DNA of 64,000 bases, from NCBI GenBank assembly GCA_028673005.1, contig CM054117.1:35790061-35854060 (forward strand). The letters are read 5' to 3'. A model generated the notes under the pieces. It did no database searches and had not been told where the DNA came from. It was given only the letters and a program-made list of their open reading frames with translations. Position 1 is the stretch's first letter; every line of letters starts with the position of its first letter. This document shows positions 45,030 through 57,002 of the stretch, piece by piece. A program made the position numbers and the translations under genes. The DNA comes from Tanypteryx hageni (taxonomy: Eukaryota > Arthropoda > Insecta > Odonata > Petaluridae).

Positions 45030-45796
45030 TATTAAATCAATAGAACTGTGAACTCAAACACTTATTCATTTGGCATATCCTCCTTACACGCCTGGATAAG
45101 ATTTTTTGAGTGCCTACTTCACATCAGTTATAGACTACTTATCAAAAAGTGGAAAATTAGGGAACAGGACAAAGAATCATTTGAAAATATAAAAAAGGAA
45201 ATACAAGAAAATTTCCGAAAAATAATGGGACTTATCGTGGATAAACCAAAACCGGGCTATGGATCAACAATACAGCCAGAAGATTTTTTCGCAATGAGGA
45301 AGAAAGTGCGAAAATTACCGGCATAGATAAAACATTGATTCATAGGTTCTATATTATATTACAGACTATATCTTGTGGCTACGAAATCAATATAGAATTG
45401 TTTAAAGAGTATCTTAATTACACAAGAAATTTATATATTAATTTATATCCATGGTATTATGTTCCAGCTACCATCCACAAGATTTTGGTCCATGGTCCAG
45501 AAATTATAGGCTCTTTCACGTTGTCAATAGGACAACTTTCTGAAGACGCGCAAGAGGCTCGAAATAAGGATTGCCAAAGATATAGAGAGCACCACACCAG
45601 AAAGATGTCTAGATTGCATGCAAATTGGGATATTCGGTCAATGTTGTTAATATCATCTGATCCTTTAATTTCGAGCCTCAGAAAACCTACCCATATACCG
45701 GAGATAATTTGTCACATGAAGCAGTACAATTACTTTTGAGCCCTTCTCATGCTACTGGAAGTGAAAGTAGCATTTCTGACAGTGACAGTGACTAAT
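45030..45796 (+). pseudogene. Transib transposase remnant, copy B (5'-deleted)
   Basis: Starts within NRTVNSNTYSFGISSLHAWI. The C-terminal catalytic region is better kept than in copy A: HKILVHGPEIIGS, then SIGQLSEDAQEARNKDCQRY and HHTRKMSRL. The Glu of the EAQEARNK block is the one equivalent to the third acid of RAG1. The first catalytic Asp region is deleted, and one frameshift lies near 45320. Confidence 0.72.
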
Positions 45797-46513
45797 ATTT
45801 ATTTTTAATGTGAATCCTAGTTTTTTCCTACTTTCTGTTGATTTTTGTTTATACCAAAAGATATTCAAACGCTATTAAATATGTTTGAATACATAATATA
45901 AGTATAATTTTGTAGATATTTAATTGTTTATTATTTTTAAGCATTAAGATGTTTTTTTATTAACATTTTTTTAGAGATCACTTTTTTTATATAAGTTATT
46001 ATTATAATTTATAAGTTTTAAAAGTACAATGAATTGAAATTATTCTAGATGTAGTTAAACTTTATCACTTCTTATTTTATAACAATAATGCAGTAAAAGA
46101 AATACAATAAACTGTAAAAATTAAATAGGAGATCTTTGATGTTTTATAAAATAATTAATTTTTACCTCTTCTTTTTATGTTTTCTGTATGTAAGTATTTC
46201 TGTATGTAAAGAAATATTTTTTTAAATCCTAGAAATTTGTATATCGAATGATTGTGTTTAAGGTAAACAACCTTTAAAAATAACCAAAAGGCAAAACATT
46301 TGCGTAGAACCGTGTGAAATATTTTTGTCCAGCTAGATAGTGAAAATTTCACTGTGGATTGTCGTGAATAAGGCGATCCAAATTCAAGTTGCCCATACGC
46401 TTATGCATACATATATCTAATTTTATCATTCCTCTTCCTCAAATGTGTGAGTGAAATATATGTATATATATATATTCATTTAAAAATGGAAAGTTTTAAA
46501 ATAGTAAATCATA
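45797..46513. other. AT-rich spacer in copy B
   Basis: Collinear with 9854-10400 and then diverging near 46365, where copy A carries the Helitron/TA block. No gene. Confidence 0.4.
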
Positions 46514-46521
46514 TTATACGG

Positions 46522-48842
46522 CAGCGGTTCTGAACCTTTTTCGGTTCACGTACCACTTGGTCTCCCCTCTCGATAGTAACATTTTCTAAAATCTAATTGT
46601 GAATAATCAAAACTACTGGTATCTCATAAGACAATTATAAACAGATTTTTGTTTTAAACAAACTTTATTTTTAAAAACGCTAAAAATTGCACAAAGTATC
46701 CGTTTACAAATGGACAACCCACAATAATCTCACTAATGCAAACATTGCCGCTGCTGACTATTAACCAACATTTATATCCTAGGCGTCGTTTTCGAGAGAG
46801 CCACACGCATATCATGTTCGATTTTTAATTTGTTCCTCGCTTTGGTTTTTATGGAGTCAAGCACCGAAAAGCCCGACTTGCAAAGATGAGTTGTGACAAA
46901 TGGAACTAAAACTTGATAAGCTCGCGTTGTCAGAATGGGAGACGACTCACCAAGTTTACACCAGAATTGGCTCAGTGTCATTGATTCGATGTCAATGCGA
47001 AGTTTTTTTTTATAATTTCTCGATTCGAGAAGTTCGTCTTTGGCCAGATTGGTATCACTAACTTGTTCAAGGGATACGGTGAAGGGGCTCCTTACCCAAA
47101 TATCAGCTGCCAAACCAGTTGGAATAATTTCATCGATGGCGATTTTAAGGTTTTCCAGATGCATAACAATACTTTCACATAATCTTGATTTCACTGGAAT
47201 TGGCTGTACTTGATCGGACTTGATTTCATCAAAGAGAGGAAAATTGGCGAAGTTACCACAATTCATTCTTCTTCCCCAGAGTGTTAACTTCTCTTAGAAG
47301 GATTTAATCTTCTCTTTGACCTCCAAAAGTATCATATTACTACCTTGGAGTGAAACGTTCAGTGAGTTTAGGATTTCAATACATCTGCAAGGTATGCCAA
47401 AGAACAATATCCAACACGTCTTTTAAGTAAGGTGGAAGAGTCTTTGATGCCAAAGCAGATCGATGAAGAATACAATGAGTAGAGATCACATTTGGATTCG
47501 CTTTTTAGACGAGAGCGGTGAATCCTGATTTTTTCCCCAGCATGGATGGAGAGCACCATCAGCGCAAATAGCCCCTACAAGATCCAATGAAATGCTGTTT
47601 GAATTGAAAAATTTTCTCACCATAGTCATAATGTCAAGTGCTTTGGTAGTTTCTTTTAAAGGCCCACAAAAGAGAAATTCTTCTTTGGTATTATTCTCAT
47701 GCACATATCGAACGAATACAAGAAGTTGTACACAATTTGAGACGCCTGTTGATTCATCCAACTGCAGAGCAATTTTTGCCGGACTTTTCTTGATTTTCTC
47801 CACCACTCGTTTGCGGTTATCTTCTGACATGTCTTTGATTCGATCATGAATGGTATCGTTTGATAATGCTATTTTTGATTTTGCTTCTGTATCACACATT
47901 AATTCGACCATTTCCATGGCACATGGTTTCACTAGGGACTCGGAGATGGTATGGAGCTTTTTTTCTTTGGCGATCCGTAATGCCACCCGATAACTAGCCT
48001 CCAGCGCTGGCGTCTTCACGAGAGTAAGTAAATCCGTGATCGATGAGTGTGATCCTTGATTCAAATCGTGCTCCTTTGATTTCAGAAAGAGCCTCTGGGT
48101 CATTAGAATTTGGAGGATGAACAGTCTGCAGATGTTCTTTAAATTTGGATGACTTCATATACCCATTACGGAGCACCTTGGAGCAAAGGAAGCATTGTGG
48201 ATTTTGCAAATCATCTCTATCAAGCATTAATGTAAAGCCGTACTGCACATAAGAATCCTGATAAAAACGCTTTTTTGACATGACGAAATTCGGAGCGAAG
48301 CAGGAATCACGTCTTGAAAAAAATATATAAAATTTAAAAAATGATAAATATAATTGACCAAGAAAATGCGTGAAAAATGTTCGAAAATATGTAGCAGTAC
48401 AAATAAACACACTATTTTACCGTACGAAAAAAACTCACTAAACATAATACACACATTTAAGTAGTTCACGCTGAATTTGAGCAACACTTGTAGAATACAC
48501 CTGTACGCGCCTACGTCTGTCATTAACAAAGAGCGTCTGACAGTGATTTTTGCGACAAGCGACGAAGTAAGACTTGTCTGCCAACATCGCTATCCGCATC
48601 TACGCATGCCCACAGTTGATGTCACGCTGCGGATCAGGCGGGAGGTTCAAAATAAGTAGGTAGATGTTTACGCCATCGCGAATCAACTATATTATTTTCT
48701 TAATTTAAGTTTTTATACATACTTTTTATAGTATTGTATAATTTTTAAAGTATTGAATAAATAATACTTGAACATCACGTACTCCCTGACGAGGCTTCAC
48801 GTACCCCTTGGGAGTCCATGGACCCCCGGTTTAGAACCGCTG
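46522..48842 (-). mobile_element. Complete hAT element (ZBED5-like) with 8-bp target duplication
   Basis: Terminal inverted repeats CAGCGGTTCTGAACC (left) and GGTTTAGAACCGCTG (right). The octamer TTATACGG is exact on both sides (46514-46521 and 48843-48850), as expected for hAT. The minus-strand transposase lies inside. Copy A keeps only the left end. Confidence 0.92.
46772..48281 (-). pseudogene. ZBED5-like hAT transposase, frameshifted
   Basis: ATG at 48281: MSKKRFYQDSYVQYGFT, then the BED-type zinc-finger residues QCFLCSKVL and KFKEHLQTVHP. A frameshift near 48090 leads to ALEASYRVALRIAKEKKLHT, KIALQLDESTGVSNCVQLL and LVGAICADGALH (RNase H-like core). The part 47490-47270 is scrambled, and the C-terminal hAT dimerisation domain (MTLSQFWCKLGESSP, YQVLVPFVTTHLCKSGFSVL) ends at 46772. 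It cannot produce an active transposase as it stands. Confidence 0.88.
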
Positions 48843-48850
48843 TTATACGG

Positions 48851-49629
48851 TATATATGTACCTGAATCACGAAGACGCTTAAAATTAGGCCACACCGAAG
48901 AATCAAGAAACACATAATCACGCAAATAAAACGAAATACCAAACTTTTATAGACATAAACATAAAATGTTGGGAAAAAACCCGATGTTTCTCCAATAGCC
49001 ATAAAAAGGTTGGACAAGCCACGTGCACATTTCGACTATTCAGCAGCCGCCGTCAATGGTGATTCACCGATAGTGGATTCTAAAAAAGATAAAAATTCCT
49101 TTTTAAAATCTACCATATAGGCTACTTTGTAGACGAATACGCATATTTCCATGGCTATTGGAGAAAATTGTCTTTCGATTCTGATATCTGCCATAAGGTG
49201 ATCTCTGTCATTCTTTCTCGAATTAAATTAGGAAAATAAAAAGCAGAAGTTTAATTCCAAGTCCGTTTCGACGCGGATTCAACCCCGTAAATCTGTAATG
49301 GCGGTTTTGATTCAGAGATTGATACCAAATGATGATTACCGCTAATTTTTACAAGCATTTTCCAGAGATTTTCCTTAGTTGAGTAAAATACATAAATGTA
49401 TTAAGGAAGATTGTATTAGGTAACATTGTATTAAATCACAATGTATTAGATTAATAGAGAGACGCACGTAGCAAACACGTTATGTTATTTTTGAACGATC
49501 CACATTTTAGCGGTTTTTCAGAAAAACCGCTTATACGTTCGGTTTCTCCGTTAGTCCTAAACGAAAGCAGCTAGAGACTTCGTTTATTCGCCAACCGATT
49601 TGGTTTTCTGCCTCGATATAATATTATTT
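48851..49629. other. Unassigned spacer between hAT and Penelope-like element
   Basis: Missing from copy A. It contains GGTTTTTCAGAAAAACCGC, a short inverted repeat at about 49512-49532. No gene recognised. Confidence 0.4.
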
Positions 49630-51460
49630 AAAAATATATTGGTATACATAGGTTTTAGTATTCTGTGTCGACAATTTTTTTTTTAAAGCTGCCATTTACT
49701 ATCTGCTTCAGCAGAACATTCCATTCTTGTTTAAATGAATATATGCATAAAAATTTACTCATTGATTGAACGCAAACAATTTTTTTGGGAGATGTAAACA
49801 GTATTCTGTGCGAAAAGAGAGGGTTGCGAGACACGGCGAAATAATACAACAAAACATTACCAACACAGCACAACCCACACCCACTCACCAGAAACAACAT
49901 CAAGTCGTGAAATCATTTAATTCCAAAAATTGTTTTTACATTAAAGCCGACAAAGGAAATACTGTTGTTATAATGGACAAGAATCAATATTACCAAAACG
50001 TGGATGAACTTCTCCAAGAAGGCCCCTACACAAAAATACCAAAAAACCCTTTGAACCAAATGATAACTAAAACAAAAAATATTCTGAAAACATGCCCCAC
50101 TTGAATAGATAAACGACTCAATCTTCAATTAAATATCTGCAACCCAGTTGTCCCCACGATGTACTACTACCTTCCAAAATTACACAAATCAGGCATACCT
50201 ATAAGACCCATAGTTTCAGGGATCAACTCTCCTACATACAAAATATCTCAATGGCTAAACTATCAATTCAAACAAATACAACTAGATTGTGACTCTCGCA
50301 TCAAAAACAAACAAGATTTCATCAACACAATAGAAAACACCACACTTGCAGATAATGAAATCTTAGTTTCCTTTGATGTCCTTTTCCTTATTCCTTATTC
50401 CCAAGCGTACCTATAAAAGAAACCATAGAATTCCTACAGACATGTTTATTAGAAAAGAATATTCCTAAGGAAGCAACAGAAGAATACGTTCGTTTAACCT
50501 CCCTGTGCATGCAACAAAGCTTTTTTAAAATCAACAACACCTTCTATCAGCAAAAAGACGGTACCACTATGGGTAACTATATATACTATGTAAATCTACC
50601 TTCCCATATTTTCCAAAAACTTGGCTCCGTTACATAGATGACATTTTTACAATCTTTGACGCAGCAAAAGAAAGAATCCCTAATTTCATACAACACCTCA
50701 ACCAACAATTCGACACGATAATATTTACACACGAAATAGAAAACAATCAATCTTTGCCTTTCTTAGATTTTCTCATTACAAGAAAACATAACAAACTGCA
50801 ATTCAACATTTACAGAAAACTTACACACACCAACACATATATTCATATGAACTCTCATCATCATAACTCACATAAATTGGCTCCCTTCAACTCCATGATT
50901 CACAGACTACACTTCTATCGAAATCAGATTTTTACATAGAACTTACATTTATCAAAAACTGCGCATTACACAACGGACTCGACTCACAAATCACCGACAA
51001 AATGATTCAAAAACACAAGCACAATAATCAAATTAAATCATGCACCACACTCACGAACCAAAACACAACGAAAAAATACATAAAACTACCATATGCACCG
51101 AAATTAACAAATAATCTTCAATGCATGTTTTCAAAATTTGATCTCCACCCGGTTTTTGTCAACGAAAATAAACTATCCAACCTACTAACAAACCCGAAAG
51201 ATAAAATTCCCAATCACCAAAAATCAGGAATTTACCAAGTCAATTGCAGTTCGTGTGACAAAATTTACATAGGACAATCAAGACGCAAACTGGAAACCCG
51301 GTTTAAAGAACACATAGCACACTACAAAAACAACAGAATAAACAAATCAAGCATTGCAACTCATATTTTTGACACTCACCATCCTATCACCACAGAAAAC
51401 CTATCCTTACTCAAATCAATCGACCAAAACAATAAACTCGATAAATTGATGGATTAAAAC
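49630..51460 (+). mobile_element. Penelope-like retroelement, copy B
   Basis: Better kept than copy A: YYLPKLHKSGIPIRPIVSG at 50162-50218, SFDVLFLIPYSQ, YIDDIF at 50631-50648 (intact RT catalytic pair), LPFLDFLITRK, and a C-terminal GIY-YIG domain with GIYQVNCSSCDKIYIGQSRR near 51227-51286. It has an internal deletion of about 45 bp near 50577 replaced by a TA-rich patch, and stops at 50102 and 50414. It is inactive, but its family is clear. Confidence 0.9.
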
Positions 51461-51530
51461 GATCTAAAGAGCCTATGCAGACAGGCATAAGCTGCAATGT
51501 TGAGAATAATTTTGAAACGGGAAATAAGTC

Positions 51531-51602
51531 TGCTATGACCGCGAATCGAACCCGGGTCTTCCATTTGCTGGGTGGATATTCTACCACTGAACTATCGTAG
51601 CA
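51531..51602 (-). pseudogene. tRNA-like 72-mer, copy B
   Basis: Counterpart of 12960-13031. The B box GGGTTCGATTC is closer to consensus here. The anticodon loop is CCAGCAA, lacking U33 and with a mismatched stem, so the two copies would not even share an anticodon. Probably a pseudo-tRNA or SINE head. Confidence 0.6.
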
Positions 51603-51639
51603 GATCAATTTTCTCTTTTCTGAATGCGGATGTTTTCTT

Positions 51640-54600
51640 GATTGGGACGGAACTTGATATTTCCGTTAGATGTTGGCACTTATGTAGAGGATTGGCCTTT
51701 TCTATTCGCAGTCAATTATCCAGCAAAAAGCTGAAGTTTGTGACGTAATTATGGCGCCATTTTTACGAAGTTTGCGGCGTAAGTTAGCAATAGTTCATTT
51801 GCCAGTTTCATCAAATAGCAAAGTTAGTAATACTTCAAAGTCTGAAGTACAAACAAGCGATATGAAATTTGAATAGACTCGCTTATTTTGGAGCGTTACA
51901 ATACTGCGAACGCTGCCGTTATCGCATGACTTTCATTTTTCCATTTTAAGACTACCTTGGAAGAGAGGCCGATAATTAGGACGATAAGCCGCGTTTGTTT
52001 TATTTAAATTTTCCTGTTATCTTTACCGAGATTGGCAATGAATAGACGATAATTATTGATTGAAAGATTATAGAAGATTTTGTGATATTACTTATGGAGT
52101 TCCAAGATTGTACATTTTTCGGCATTCTGCAATCCGCTGCTATCGTCTTTAAAATGATAAAGTTTCGTTATATTCCTAGTAATGTACCATGGAAATAATT
52201 GAAATAATATGTCTCTCTAATAATCATAAAAAGATTGGGAAAAATCAGATGCCCATTTGGAAAGGACACTTGATAAAAAGGGAGGTTGTTCATATCCGAT
52301 CAATTAGCAGGCTTATCCGTTGATTTTATACTAATATGCTCCACGAAAGAATGTAACTTTCCGTTATAAACGAAATAAATCGAATGCCGTTCCGAGAATG
52401 CAATGGCGTACGTGATAGGGGAGGAATCATGATCGGCAATCTAATTTCATTGTTTAACATTGTGCCAACAGTGCATTTTATATGCAATTGGATTTACAGC
52501 TATATGAATATGAACCACATCCAGACATATAGCACTTCACTGAATAATATTTCACGAACGCTTCATGGGGGGGGAGGAGGTTCTAACCTTCATAACCTTC
52601 CCTACTGTTCGCCCCTGCGATAGTAATTTTGTACAGTTCTAAGCATCTACTTGCAAAAATAGTGCACACAAACTCCTGAAACGTTTTTATGTTCCTAGAT
52701 AACATTTTAAGAGAGTTTATATCTTTGACTCGGACGGCTTTATCTAAATCTAAATCTAAACCTCCAAAAATATCTCGAATTTGTTCATGAGAAATGAGAA
52801 CCATTTGGTTTGATTTGTCTAATTATATCTGATATCATCGAACGTTAGATATGGCATAAAAAAGGAACGATTCTCGTATTTTATATTCACTTGATATTAT
52901 ATCTTCGATAGAACGACTCCAGTTTGAGCAGAAATTTGCTATAATTTTTAGCATTCATAAAAATAATCAAGTTACTTTTATCATGTCTTAATTTTGACTT
53001 TTTTCCTTCAGATGTTTTATTTTATTTTCGAAGACGGTTATCGCATTACCTTCGACGATCAATCCTGAAAGTTTAGGTGGAGGTGCGGGAGGAGTGGGGA
53101 GACGAATGAATTGCGCTCGCGATTATCTTAAGCCATGGCTGATTTTATATCGATATTATGAAAGATTTGGAACGACAGAGCCTTTTTGGCTTTAAAAGCA
53201 TTTTAAAGCATCCTCTTTTCTCCAATAAAATGTTAATAAAAAATGATACAAATGATAGCAAACGTTATTTTATGAAGAAATCCGAGTCCATGTTCGTGGT
53301 ATCGAGAGATAAGATAGATATCGCCGTGCAAAGTCAACTTTCTCAGTGGCTTGCCAAACACATTCCAATGATAGCTGTGTTTGGACAAAGGTGTACGGGA
53401 AGTCTATCCCTTGGCTTAGAATTTATTCGATCTCGGTTACATTTAGAACACTCTCAACGGATTAGTGGCAGAATTTTCTACAGAAGCTGTTGAGATATGC
53501 CATTCGCTCCTACTTCAACAAGTTACGTAAGTAGAAATAAACTCGGAAAAGCGCGAAGATTTAATTTATTTGTTAATAATTATAGTTGACTTTAGATGAG
53601 CAAGATAGTAGAAATAACGGTCAAGTAAATAAGACGCGCCCTTCAATCGCAAAGTAGCCGCCCTCAGCGTTAACCCTAAATTACGACAAGCCATAACTCT
53701 GCAAAAAAATGAGTATTTCCTTTCAGGTTTTGTGACTACGGAAGTTACACTGATCACCCATAGGATAGAAGCCCAAGGGAGAATCATTCATCTCTGAATT
53801 TAATAATGTCCTTTGTCGCTGTTAACAACTATCAACACAAAGAAGACGTTGCTATTACTTTTAAAAAATTGCTATGTATTTGTAAGTAAATTAGGAAATT
53901 TTGTAAGTCCAATTGAGAGGCTCCATACATTTTTATTTCGTGCGGAACTCTTTCATAGAAAAACAGAATATCGCAGCAACTGCAGTCGAAAGTAGGCAAC
54001 ATAAAAGTGTATCAGTTGACGTATGAGTGCATTCATCTGTTAAAACCATAACTTTATCAATGCATCGCAGCAGATTCATCAATCTAAAAAAATAAACTAT
54101 CAGCGGTCCCAATTCCTATGACTTTTCATGTCATTTCTACCGATCCACCGCGACACTACAGTATTCCAATTGCCATAGTTACTGAGAGGAAGGAAATTCA
54201 TGATTCTTGCGACACTTCCGTTTACAATACAGAAAAGAATCCTTCTATTAAATTTTTCAAGAATTTGCTATAATAGGAAATAGATGCCGGAGGAAATCAC
54301 GTACATACATAATGATTTTTCATTTAGATATCTGAAATATGCAGCTAGAGCTCGGAATTTTCATCACGAGCCTCACGATCCAGATTATATAATAACTATA
54401 ATTTGAAAAGTTGTTGATTTTAAAACTAGATTGTCCAACTAACGCGTCACTACACACTGCAGTCGGAACGATCTTTCAGAATCTCACAATCTCTAAGGCT
54501 TCGGTGACGTTACACTGTAGGCGCATTCGTGCATTCAGTCAGTCAAGTACACGTAATATTTTTATCTGATCACTTTGTGAATACATTATGTAACCACAAA

Positions 54601-55277
54601 GTCGTCAGACATAAATAATTAAATTTAGAGGGTATACGAGTCTAAATCAAAGAGCAACACTTCCGGTTGTCTCTATCTTCGACGCGCAAACAAATAACAC
54701 GCTAGAATTATCTAGCAGGGAATATTGGTTCTAGTTTTGAGACGCTGTGATTCTAAACGGCATGGAGTGCATTACTTAGTCTATGTTCTAAACTGGCACA
54801 CCGGAGTCATTTAGCAAAGAAAAGTCTTACTAATGATCTCTCTATCTCTTTAAATCTGCGTTTTATTTTGCTTTCGATAATTCGATTTTTGGAACCAACT
54901 ACTTTACATGATGAGATGAATCAAAAAAAAAACAGGGACAACGGTGCGTCCCGAAAACTTTTTCCGGGACACTGAGACACTAGACAAAAAACCGGGACGT
55001 CTGGACGCCCTATAGGCGATGTCCTCGTGAGTATTAACGATCATCTCAAACTTACGGATTTTTCCGATGTTTTTATTCGCATATAAACCGCGTCCTCATT
55101 CTGGAGACGTAAAACTTGGAATAAAGTGCGGCAAATAGGTGGGTATATGCGGTTTATTACAACGCAATCATGAGATTGTATATACAAGCGTTATCTAACC
55201 CCTTCACCACTCGCCACATGTGGCGGACCCGTGGCGGATTGATGTACTTCATTAGCCATATATTTTTTCTGTATTAG
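51640..55277. other. Long intergenic stretch without a recognised gene
   Basis: Mixed composition with several CpG-containing parts. The longest frame is 53158-53493 (111 codons), which has no recognisable domain. No transposase, RNA gene or splice-supported exon was identified. Confidence 0.45.
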
Positions 55278-55575
55278 AGTGGCCTCAGGATTTCCTATAA
55301 GTAAGAATGATCCTCCTAAAGAAGAACACGAAGGCATTGCGCTGTAAAAACCATAGAACGATAAGCCTTATATCACACGACTCAAAGATCATCACAAGAA
55401 TGATCACTAAACAGCTAAAGGGTTGGTGGAAAGCCATTAGTGCAAGTTTCAGACATAAAATACCTATGAAGCATCATTACAGGAGATGCACCGATGGAAT
55501 AAGGAGTAGAATAACGAAAGCAAAAGTTGCTTTCATAAGGAATGGACTTAAACTAATAGGAAATGAAAAGTAAGG
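55278..55575 (+). pseudogene. Small RTE LINE relic
   Basis: Reads WPQDFL, stop, VRMILLKKNTKALRCKNHRT then ISLISHDSKIITRMI, which matches the RT region of the element at 24730. It jumps to TDGIRSRITKAKVAFIRN, which belongs several hundred residues further on. An internal deletion fused the two parts. Confidence 0.7.
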
Positions 55576-55579
55576 TATA

Positions 55580-56680
55580 CGTAAGAAATTAACAAAATGC
55601 TAAACATTAGCCTATCTGCCTCATAAAAGTCCTTTCTCTTCATCTAATAATACATAAAAATAATAAAATAAAATAATTCCTTTACCCATCTATGCCTGTT
55701 TATTTGATTTCTCTCTTTTATAACTTTTTTGATTTAACTTTAACGCTTAAATATTTTACTCAGCGATTTCATCTCACTCGTCCTATTACTCATAATAACC
55801 TAACCTCTTCCACATTTAAAATTTCATTTTTATTCCTCTCAGTCCAAGTATTTCTGTCTAAATTTCTCCATACCCACTTCTCAGTAGCCTTCAATTTCTC
55901 ACAGTTTGAGAAATACATTAAAAGGAATGACGATAGTATATTACATTATTATATTTTTAAGTAAACTTTACACAAATAAAGGGATATCGAAATAAACCGA
56001 ATACTTCCAAAGCAATAAATAAAAAAGAAAAGTTTTAAAATTTTTATAACGACAGTTATCGCAAATGAATTTTATGCCTTGATCACAAAAAAACTATACT
56101 GTTTATCTTCCACGAAATCATTTTATTAAAATCACGAGCAGTTTCGCTACGAGTTTATACCGAAGGCGACTGGATGATAGTTTGAGTGGCCGAGGAAAAG
56201 AGGGAGAGGGGAAAAAAGGGCGAATTAACGACTAAAGTTACAATTATATTAAAAATTGCTGGACAAAAGTAATAAAAAAAGAGTGGTTTTGAAATACGAA
56301 TTACGAAATCCTCGTGTCACCTGGTGATGCTACGATCGTAGCGAAACCGGTCGTCATTTTAATAAAATCTTTTCCTGAATGATAAATAGGTAATGATTTT
56401 TTTTATAATGGTGAATAAATTCCTCAAAGGGGAGTCTGATTTTATCGAAAGGATTTCTATGTTGTTTACGATTTATGCTAAAGCTAAAATTTGGCCAAAC
56501 ATAAATTAACAACAACTAATAGTAAATAAACAAAAACTTCTTCACCGAAAAAAGGAAGAGAACACTCACACTCACGCTGCAGGTTGCTGGTAATCACCTT
56601 CGCAGGACCCAAGTCAAAAGGAGACACACGCACAAGCAGAAACACACAAAATCCCCTCGCATAGTAAACCCTAACCAAAA
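55580..56680. other. AT-rich intergenic stretch
   Basis: No gene recognised. Confidence 0.4.
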
Positions 56681-56689
56681 ATTAAAACT

Positions 56690-57002
56690 AGATACCGATG
56701 TTTCGACAGCTAAGCTGTCATGTTCATTAGTGTGGGATGCACGTAATTCAAGTGTGTTGCGCTTACTGTATAAATGTCGGATTTCTAAGTTTAACCACTT
56801 TTGTTTTGCGAATAAGAAGGCTTTGGAGGCATATGGATTATTTGTTTTTGGAAAAATGTTCATGAAGTTTGAAAAAACATTGCGTTTTCGGCATTATTTT
56901 AGGAAGTGAATGTCGGCGCCAATGGTTCTAATTTGGAAGGAAAGTTTGGGTAGGCGCCTTAGCTCGCTTGTCCTACACCCCACACTACTGAAGATGACAG
57001 CT
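56690..57002. mobile_element. Inverted pair of Penelope-like terminal-repeat fragments
   Basis: The minus strand near 56690-56745 reads CACACTAATGAACATGACAG then CTTAGCTGTCGAAACATCGG, a hammerhead-like layout (CUAAUGA, stem GACAGC/GCUGUC, GAAAC). The plus strand at 56984-57002 starts the same motif (CACACTACTGAAGATGACAG). The two face each other as inverted repeats. The 89-residue minus frame across it is probably not a gene. Confidence 0.5.

Larger units (their letters stand above)
36858..51639. repeat. Segmental duplication, copy B (partner 768-13068)
   Basis: Starts 24 bp inside UGT-B intron 3 and runs collinear with copy A. Extra sequence in B: the 137-bp hairpin-bearing insertion at 40149, about 450 bp at 40935-41385, about 80 bp near 44020-44095, and the complete hAT plus flank at 46522-49630. 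B lacks 870 bp of the Transib remnant and the Helitron/TA block. Confidence 0.9.

Noticed and set aside
53158..53493. 111-codon plus-strand frame
   Set aside because: No recognisable domain, no duplication or splice support, and composition like its surroundings; random frames of this size are expected.
56594..56863. 89-codon minus-strand frame as a gene
   Set aside because: It overlaps a Penelope-like terminal-repeat relic with a hammerhead-like motif and has no gene context.
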